Below are positions 57,469 through 64,000 of a stretch of DNA of 64,000 bases, in pieces. The stretch is from Sphingopyxis macrogoltabida. GTDB taxonomy: Bacteria; Pseudomonadota; Alphaproteobacteria; Sphingomonadales; Sphingomonadaceae. Position numbers and translations under genes: made by a program. The notes beneath the pieces are model-generated. The model did not search any database. It was not told where the DNA came from and was given only the letters and a program-made list of their open reading frames with translations. The DNA lies in NCBI RefSeq assembly GCF_001307295.1, contig NZ_CP012700.1, positions 1,243,001-1,307,000 on the forward strand, in the 5' to 3' direction. Position 1 is the stretch's first letter. Each line of letters starts with the position of its first letter.

Positions 57469-57705
57469 TCAGCCCTGCAGTTTCTCGACCGCGGCGACGA
57501 GCTGGCCGACGGTTTCGATTTCGGCCTGCATGTTCATGCTGATGATGATGTCGAACGTGTCCTCGACCTCGGCTACGAAATCCATCACCGTCAGGCTGTC
57601 CCATTCGAGGTCGCCGGCAAAGGTGGTCGCATCGGTCAACTCGACGCCCTTTTTGTTGAAGGGGGCGATCAGGCCGTAAATTTGGTCGCGAAGGGCGGTG
57701 CTCAT
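57469..57705 (-). CDS. Acyl carrier protein dedicated to sphingolipid synthesis
   Basis: A 78-residue acyl carrier protein. The phosphopantetheine attachment Ser37 lies in LEWDSLTVMDF; the rest is an acidic four-helix bundle ending VGQLVAAVEKLQG. It is 7 bp upstream of spt in the same operon, the arrangement seen where an ACP rather than CoA delivers the fatty acyl chain to SPT. The ATG at 57705 is preferred; upstream codons in the long frame look non-coding. Other steps (acyl-ACP synthetase, ceramide reductase) are not in the window. Confidence 0.92.
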   Translation of the reverse strand: MSTALRDQIYGLIAPFNKKGVELTDATTFAGDLEWDSLTVMDFVAEVEDTFDIIISMNMQAEIETVGQLVAAVEKLQG

Positions 57706-57860
57706 GCAGGTGCGTCCCGTAAAGAAATAAGATTGCGCGCGGGAATGCCGCGCTGCCGCCCGATTGGCAAGCGAATGCGGCGGGAACAGGGCAGCATCTT
57801 GCCGGTTGCGGTACTTCATGCCATTCCTGTGACAGGGTCGCTGGCAGGGGGCATGGCAGC

Positions 57861-58433
57861 ATGGACAGCGCAGAATCAACGACATCGCCGGCGCCGCCGC
57901 CGATTTCCTTCCCGCCGAACGCCGTGCATCTCGTCCGCACGAACCAGCAGATCACGATGCAATTGTCGCAGATGGCCGACCAGAAGGCATCGATCCTGAT
58001 GGGCGCGACCTTCGTCGTCTTCACGCTTGCGATCGGGCAGGCCCGGTCGGGGGGCGGGGCGCTGGCGATGCCGCTCGCGATCCTTGCGACCTTTTCCTTC
58101 CTGTCGGCGCTGTTTGCGATTTCGGCGGTGCTGCCGCGCGTCGGCAAGGCGCCGCCGGTCGTCTATCGCGACGGCAAGGATCACAGCAATATCCTCTTCT
58201 TCGGCCGCTTCGCGCAGATGGACGAGGACGAGTTCATCGGGGCGGTGAAGGCGCGCCTCCGGACCGAGGAAGATCTGTACGAGACGATGCTGCGCGACAC
58301 CTATCAGAACGGCATCGTGCTGGCGCGGCGCAAATACCGCTATCTCGCTTATGCCTACCGACTGTTCGTGGTCGGGCTGACGCTGACCTTCATCGCCTTC
58401 GCCGTCGAGATGGCGATGCTGTGGAGCAAATAG
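57861..58433 (+). CDS. DUF5706 / Pycsar-effector-like membrane protein
   Basis: A 190-residue protein. After a proline-rich cytoplasmic start comes HLVRTNQQITMQLSQMADQK followed by ASILMGATFVVFTLAIG: this amphipathic helix plus transmembrane hairpin (about 45-90) is the signature of DUF5706, the membrane domain of Pycsar effectors. A cytoplasmic helical part follows, then a last transmembrane helix (about 165-187). In Pycsar, the effector is triggered by a cyclic nucleotide and damages the membrane. No cyclase lies next to it here. The TIR-OmpA gene starts 25 bp downstream on the same strand. Confidence 0.8.
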   Translation: MDSAESTTSPAPPPISFPPNAVHLVRTNQQITMQLSQMADQKASILMGATFVVFTLAIGQARSGGGALAMPLAILATFSFLSALFAISAVLPRVGKAPPVVYRDGKDHSNILFFGRFAQMDEDEFIGAVKARLRTEEDLYETMLRDTYQNGIVLARRKYRYLAYAYRLFVVGLTLTFIAFAVEMAMLWSK

Positions 58434-58458
58434 CCGTCCTGCGCATTATCCCGGGACG

Positions 58459-59574
58459 ATGACCGACGTCTTCATCAGCTACAAGCGCGAGGAGCGCGGC
58501 CGCTGCGTCGCCATCTATAACGCGCTTGTCGATCTGAAACTGGCGGTCTGGTTCGATGCCCATATCGAGCCCGGCACCGATTTCGACCGCGAGATCGAGC
58601 GCGAGGTGCGCTCGGCGAAAGCCGTTCTCGTGCTCTGGTCGGCGCTCGCCGCCGACAGCGACTGGATCCGCGCCGAGGCGCGCACCGGGCGGCAGAACGA
58701 GCGGCTCGTCGCGGCGCGGCTCGACGATTGCCTGCCGCCGCTGGAATTCGCCTCGGTGCAGGCGGTCGACCTGTTCGACCGCCGCGATTTCCACACTGGC
58801 GAGGGCTGGCGGCAGGTGGTCGGGCGGATCGGTCGCCTCGTCGGGCGGCCGGGGCTGGGCGATTATGTCCGCTGCGAACAGGCGGCCGATGCGGGGCTGT
58901 GGCGCGGCTGGATTGCCGCCAATCCGGGCGATCCGCTCGTCGAAACCGCGCAGCAGCGTGTCGCTGCACTGGCGCATCGCGCGCTGCCGGGCCCGGCCCG
59001 GGCCGCTCCCGCAAATCCGGTGGCGGCGGAAGCTGCTCGCGGCGGGCCGGCACGCTATTGGCCGTTGTTCGCCGGGAGTATCCTGCTGCTCGTCGCGGTC
59101 GCCGCACTCACCTTTGGACGTGACGACCCCGATCCGCCGCAGCAGGCGCCCGTCGCCGCGACCGCATCGTCGGACCTTCCCATCCTGCCGCGACCGGCGG
59201 AGGTCGTTCCGATGGCGGCGGCCGGCGGCGGCAAGCCGCTCTTCTGCCGTCCCGATGATCCCTTTGTCCTGTCCTTCGTTGCCCGGCGCACCGACATGCC
59301 GCCCGTGGGCAATCTGACGATCGGCAACGCCTGGCTTGCGTGGCGCGAATGCCGTGGTCCGGTTCGCGTCGAAGGTCATGTCGAAAGCGGCGGCGGCACT
59401 CTGGCCGATAGCCGGAGGATGGCCGATATCGTCGCGAACGAATTGCGCGCGCGCGGGATCGATCCGAAAGCGATTGCGACCGCAGGATATGGTGATGCCC
59501 GGCCGCTGGCGGGGAGGGCGGTCGATGCGATCGCCAATCGCCGCGTCGAAATCTACCTCGACCCATCGCGCTGA
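58459..59574 (+). CDS. TIR domain - transmembrane - OmpA-like domain fusion
   Basis: A 371-residue fusion. Residues 2-130 are a TIR domain with DVFISYKREE, AVLVLWSALAADSDWIRAEA and a candidate NADase Glu73 in the DWxxxE position. Residues about 198-219 are one transmembrane helix (WPLFAGSILLLVAVAALTFG). Residues about 270-371 are an OmpA-like peptidoglycan-binding domain with VRVEGHVESGGGTLADSRRM, then AIATAGYGDARPLA and ANRRVEIYL. The topology predicts TIR inside the cell and the OmpA domain at the cell wall. The wall-binding Asp is not obvious, but the paired Arg region is kept. Next to a DUF5706 gene, so an immune function is plausible. Confidence 0.85.
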   Translation: MTDVFISYKREERGRCVAIYNALVDLKLAVWFDAHIEPGTDFDREIEREVRSAKAVLVLWSALAADSDWIRAEARTGRQNERLVAARLDDCLPPLEFASVQAVDLFDRRDFHTGEGWRQVVGRIGRLVGRPGLGDYVRCEQAADAGLWRGWIAANPGDPLVETAQQRVAALAHRALPGPARAAPANPVAAEAARGGPARYWPLFAGSILLLVAVAALTFGRDDPDPPQQAPVAATASSDLPILPRPAEVVPMAAAGGGKPLFCRPDDPFVLSFVARRTDMPPVGNLTIGNAWLAWRECRGPVRVEGHVESGGGTLADSRRMADIVANELRARGIDPKAIATAGYGDARPLAGRAVDAIANRRVEIYLDPSR

Positions 59575-59676
59575 CCAACGGCCGATGTGGCCGATTTGCC
59601 ACCATGGACGGGAATTTCGCTTCGCGCGCTGCCGGGGGATTGAAGCGCCGCGCGCCCGCGCCTATCCGGGCCGGCT

Positions 59677-61074
59677 ATGCTCGAGCAGGCCCACCCCCTG
59701 ACTGCGGATCGTCCGCAGAATTTCCGCGCTGAATTCCGCGCGACGTGGGCGCTTGCGCTGCCGCTGGCGGCGGCGAACCTGCTCCAGATGATGGTGCACG
59801 CGATCGACGTGATCTTCGTCGCCCGGCTGGGCGATACGGCGCTCGCCGCTTCGTCGCTCGGCGTTTCAATCTTCGGGCTGCTTCTCTGGACAGGGACGGG
59901 TCTGGTCGGCGCGGCGGCGCCGCTGATCGCGGCGGAACTCGGCCGCCGCAAGCACAGCGTGCGCGAAGTACGGCGCACGGTGCGCATGGCACTCTGGCTG
60001 AGCGCGCTGGTGTCGCTCATTTTCATGGGCGTGTGCGCAGCGGGCGGCCCGATCATGCGCGCGACCGGCCAGCCCGCCGACCTGACGGCGCGCGCGGCGA
60101 GCTTCCTCCTCATCCTGATGTTCGGCATGTTTCCGATGATCGCGGCGAGCGTGCTGCGTATCTTCGTTTCGGCGCTCGGCCGGCCGACGATTGCGACGGC
60201 GATCACCTTCTTCGCGCTCGGCGTCAATGCGCTCGGCAACTGGGTGCTCGTCTTCGGCCATCTCGGCCTCCCCGCGCTCGGGCTCCACGGTTCGGCGATT
60301 TCGAGCGTGATGACCAGCGCGCTGATGCTGCTCGCCTATGTCGTCGTCATCCAGACCGACCGGCGGCTGCGGCGTTACCGCCTGTTCGGCAACTGGTGGC
60401 GCTCCGAATGGTCGCGCTTCTTCGAGATGCTGCGCATCGGCACGCCGATCAGTCTGACCATCCTTGCTGAAGCGGGGCTGTTCACCGGCGCCGCTTTCCT
60501 GATGGGGCGGATCGGCGAGACCGAACTGGCGGGGCACACGATCGCGCTGCAGGTCGCGGCGCTCGCGTTCCAGATCCCGTTCGGGGTGGCGCAGGCGGCG
60601 ACGATCCGCGTCGGGCTGGCCTATGGCGCGCGCGACCATCGCGGCATCGGCTTCGCGGGGCAGGCGTCGCTGCTGCTCGGCATCGGCTTCATGGCCTTTA
60701 CCGCGCTGATCATGTGGCTGTTCCCGAAGCTGGTGCTGTCGATCTATGTCGACGTCGATGCGGCGCGCAATGCCGCGCTGGTCGGCTTTGCGATGCAGTT
60801 TCTCGTCGTCGCGGCGGCGTTCCAGCTCTTCGACGGCGCACAGGCGGTGGCGGCGGGGGTGCTGCGCGGGCTGCAGGACACGCGCATCCCGATGATCATC
60901 GCGGTGTGCGGTTACTGGATCGCCGGATACGGCACCGCCATCTACCTCGGCTTCTGGACGCCGCTGCGCGGTGTCGGGGTGTGGATCGGGCTGGCGGTCG
61001 GGCTGATCGTCGTGTCGGCGGTGCTGCTGACGCGCTGGCGGATGCGCGGCCGTCTCGGCCTTCTTCCGGCCTGA
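59677..61074 (+). CDS. MATE-family multidrug efflux transporter
   Basis: A 465-residue inner-membrane exporter with twelve transmembrane helices in two homologous halves, antiporting organic cations against sodium or protons. It starts FRATWALALPLAAANLLQMM and has VIFVARLGDTALAASSLGVS, the typical NorM-type beginning, and GVLRGLQDTRIPMIIAVCGY in the second half. NorM-like length is normal. It ends 62 bp before the start of the groES promoter area. Substrates are not known. Confidence 0.92.
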   Translation: MLEQAHPLTADRPQNFRAEFRATWALALPLAAANLLQMMVHAIDVIFVARLGDTALAASSLGVSIFGLLLWTGTGLVGAAAPLIAAELGRRKHSVREVRRTVRMALWLSALVSLIFMGVCAAGGPIMRATGQPADLTARAASFLLILMFGMFPMIAASVLRIFVSALGRPTIATAITFFALGVNALGNWVLVFGHLGLPALGLHGSAISSVMTSALMLLAYVVVIQTDRRLRRYRLFGNWWRSEWSRFFEMLRIGTPISLTILAEAGLFTGAAFLMGRIGETELAGHTIALQVAALAFQIPFGVAQAATIRVGLAYGARDHRGIGFAGQASLLLGIGFMAFTALIMWLFPKLVLSIYVDVDAARNAALVGFAMQFLVVAAAFQLFDGAQAVAAGVLRGLQDTRIPMIIAVCGYWIAGYGTAIYLGFWTPLRGVGVWIGLAVGLIVVSAVLLTRWRMRGRLGLLPA

Positions 61075-61097
61075 CGCAAAAAAGTTGACCGCCGCTG

Positions 61098-61127
61098 CTT
61101 GACGGCCTTCTGACTCCCACCCATATG
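61098..61127 (+). promoter_or_regulatory. Sigma32-like promoter of groESL
   Basis: CTTGACG (61098-61104), 17 bp, then CCATATG-like CATATG (61122-61127). This fits the alphaproteobacterial RpoH consensus CTTG-N17/18-CCATAT and also resembles a housekeeping promoter. The predicted transcription start is around 61134, next to the CIRCE operator. Confidence 0.65.
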
Positions 61128-61135
61128 CCCGCCTG

Positions 61136-61162
61136 TTAGCGCTCCCGGCATGTGAGTGCTAA
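61136..61162. promoter_or_regulatory. CIRCE operator (HrcA binding site)
   Basis: TTAGCGCTC-N9-GAGTGCTAA, 61136-61162. One base of the left arm differs from the consensus TTAGCACTC; the right arm is perfect. HrcA would repress groESL from here under normal growth. It lies 34 bp before the groES start. Confidence 0.92.
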
Positions 61163-61195
61163 AATGATATCATTTGCACTTCTGGAGGGAGTTTC

Positions 61196-61486
61196 ATGAC
61201 CCAGTTCCGACCGCTGCACGACCGCGTGCTCGTTCGCCGTATCGAAGCCGAAGAAAAGACGGCCGGCGGCATCATCATCCCCGACACCGCCAAGGAAAAG
61301 CCGCAGGAAGGCGAAGTCGTCTCCGTCGGCACCGGCGCCCGCGCCGACGACGGCAAGGTGACCCCGCTCGACGTCAAGGCCGGCGACCGCATCCTGTTCG
61401 GCAAATGGTCGGGCACCGAAGTCAAGGTCGACGGCGAAGAGCTGCTGATCATGAAGGAATCGGACATCCTCGGCGTCATCGCCTGA
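61196..61486 (+). CDS. groES: Co-chaperonin GroES
   Basis: The 96-residue lid of the GroEL chaperonin. It has [20 protein letters not shown] at the start, the mobile loop [20 protein letters not shown] and the C-terminal YG-like end [16 protein letters not shown]. It heads the groESL operon with CIRCE and a sigma32-like promoter upstream and a purine-rich ribosome-binding site (CTGGAGGGAG). Confidence 0.98.
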   Translation: MTQFRPLHDRVLVRRIEAEEKTAGGIIIPDTAKEKPQEGEVVSVGTGARADDGKVTPLDVKAGDRILFGKWSGTEVKVDGEELLIMKESDILGVIA

Positions 61487-61510
61487 GCGATTTCATCGAT
61501 TTGCGAGTAA

Positions 61511-63193
<1,683 letters not shown>

Positions 63194-63227
63194 GTCCAAA
63201 CCGTTCGGCCACCCGCCGACAGAAACA

Positions 63228-63261
63228 AGGGCCGGAGCAGCGATGCTCCGGCCCTTTTTCT
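63228..63261 (+). terminator. Rho-independent terminator of groESL
   Basis: A perfect 12 bp stem AGGGCCGGAGCA / TGCTCCGGCCCT (63228-63239 with 63244-63255), four-base loop GCGA, followed by T-rich TTTTTCTTT. Confidence 0.95.
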
Positions 63262-63279
63262 TTGGGCTTTTACCATCCC

Positions 63280-63354
63280 GTCACCCCGGACTTGATCCGA
63301 GGTCCCGCTTTTCACCGTTGCGGAGCGGGACCCCGGATCAAGTCCGGGGTGACG
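63280..63354. repeat. Paired REP-like palindrome (GGATCAAGTCCGGGGTGACG family)
   Basis: 75 bp pair after the groESL terminator: left arm CGTCACCCCGGACTTGATCC, right arm GGATCAAGTCCGGGGTGACG. Confidence 0.85.
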
Positions 63355-63400
63355 AAAGTGGGACATTGCCAGTTCATTCCGCCCGGCATAGCTATGCAGG

Positions 63401-64000
63401 ATGATCCTGCTCTTCGCCCTTGCCGCCGCCGCCGCGGACCCCGCCCCGGTCGAGCGCTGCGGTTATCGCATCGTGCAAAGCTATCCGCACGATACGACCA
63501 GCTTCACACAGGGTCTGTTCTGGGACGACGGTTATCTTTACGAGGGCACGGGCCAATATGGTAAGTCGCGTATCGCCCGGCTCGATCTCGACACCGGCAA
63601 GGCGGTGGCTCAGACCAGCTTGCCCGTCGACCAGTTCGGCGAAGGCATCGCGCGGTGGAAGGACCAGATCATCGGTGTGACCTGGCAGAACGGCGTCGGC
63701 CATCGCTGGTCGATCAAGGATCTGAAGCCGCAGGGTAACTTTGCTTATGCGGGCGAAGGGTGGGGGCTGACGACGGTCGGCGACCAGCTGGTGCTGAGCG
63801 ACGGCACCTCGGAACTCCGGTTCCTCGATCCCGAAACGATGACCGAGAAAAGGCGGGTTACCGTGCGCTTCGGCGGTCGGCCGATCGGCATGATCAACGA
63901 GCTTGAGGCGATCGAGGGACAGGTCTGGGCCAATATCTGGATGACCGATTTCATCGTCCGGATCGACCCGGCGAGCGGTGACGTCGCCTCGCTCGTCGAC
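63401..64000 (+). CDS. Glutaminyl-peptide cyclotransferase, 3' end outside the window
   Basis: The first 200 codons of an exported glutaminyl-peptide cyclotransferase (plant/bacterial beta-propeller type), which turns N-terminal Gln of peptides into pyroglutamate. A short signal peptide (MILLFALAAAAADPAP) is followed by VERCGYRIVQSYPHDTTSFT then QGLFWDDGYLYEGTG, GEGIARWKDQIIGVTWQNG and INELEAIEGQVWANIWMTDF, the family signatures. The frame runs off the right edge without a stop. ATG 63401 is chosen because it starts the hydrophobic signal. The product, pyroglutamyl peptides, links loosely to the 5-oxoproline genes at 18852-26513. Confidence 0.9.
   Translation, partial: MILLFALAAAAADPAPVERCGYRIVQSYPHDTTSFTQGLFWDDGYLYEGTGQYGKSRIARLDLDTGKAVAQTSLPVDQFGEGIARWKDQIIGVTWQNGVGHRWSIKDLKPQGNFAYAGEGWGLTTVGDQLVLSDGTSELRFLDPETMTEKRRVTVRFGGRPIGMINELEAIEGQVWANIWMTDFIVRIDPASGDVASLVD

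Overview
The window is high-GC alphaproteobacterial chromosome, most likely from the Sphingomonadales (a Sphingopyxis- or Sphingomonas-like genome). The main evidence is a serine palmitoyltransferase gene beside its own acyl carrier protein (56259-57705), the hallmark of sphingolipid makers. A periplasmic TonB receptor, a TorF-type porin and many HWE/CHASE-type kinases fit the same group. Genes are dense, intergenic gaps are short, and many gaps hold paired REP-like palindromes.

Layout. 1-4751: exported amidohydrolase, two small membrane proteins and aconitase (acnA). 4898-9030: an AT-richer acquired island on the minus strand. It is a single operon of a MazG-type pyrophosphohydrolase, a thymidylate-synthase-like protein cut in two by an IS256-family element, and a family-4 uracil-DNA glycosylase fused to an extra C-terminal domain. 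This looks like an undescribed nucleotide/DNA-uracil defence system. 9343-13248: a helix-turn-helix protein and a three-gene histidine kinase / response regulator module. 13390-18753: TonB receptor, small exported proteins, a MarR regulator and a diguanylate cyclase. 18852-26513: a 5-oxoproline (pyroglutamate) use cluster of LacI regulator, DUF2891 protein, DUF979/DUF969 transporter pair and ATP-dependent 5-oxoprolinase. 26769-32045: a CHASE-HWE kinase, glutathione S-transferase, PilZ-XRE protein and gamma-glutamyltransferase, which fit the same glutathione/pyroglutamate theme. 32321-48962: ordinary metabolism (acyl-CoA dehydrogenase, Sua5/TsaC, acyl-CoA carboxylase, IspG, S41 peptidase, porin, fatty acid desaturase and others).

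49310-57705 is an envelope-lipid region: lptG-lptF, a DAGK-type lipid kinase followed by a Tam41-like nucleotidyltransferase, a hybrid sensor kinase, then spt-acp. The kinase and nucleotidyltransferase may act on sphingolipid head groups. 57861-59574 holds a second candidate immune unit: a DUF5706 (Pycsar-effector-like) membrane protein next to a TIR - transmembrane - OmpA-like fusion. 59677-63193 is a MATE exporter and groES-groEL with a sigma32-like promoter, a CIRCE operator and a clear terminator. The window ends inside a glutaminyl-peptide cyclotransferase gene.

Two repeat observations stand out. There is a pair of long hairpin elements (26499-26764 and 29217-29384) whose loop core is conserved while the paired arms differ, one overlapping a start codon and the other a stop codon. 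There is also a ~200 bp palindromic repeat inserted in frame in the 5-oxoprolinase gene, forming a linker between its two halves. No rRNA, tRNA or CRISPR array was seen. All functional calls come from reading motifs; no database search was possible.
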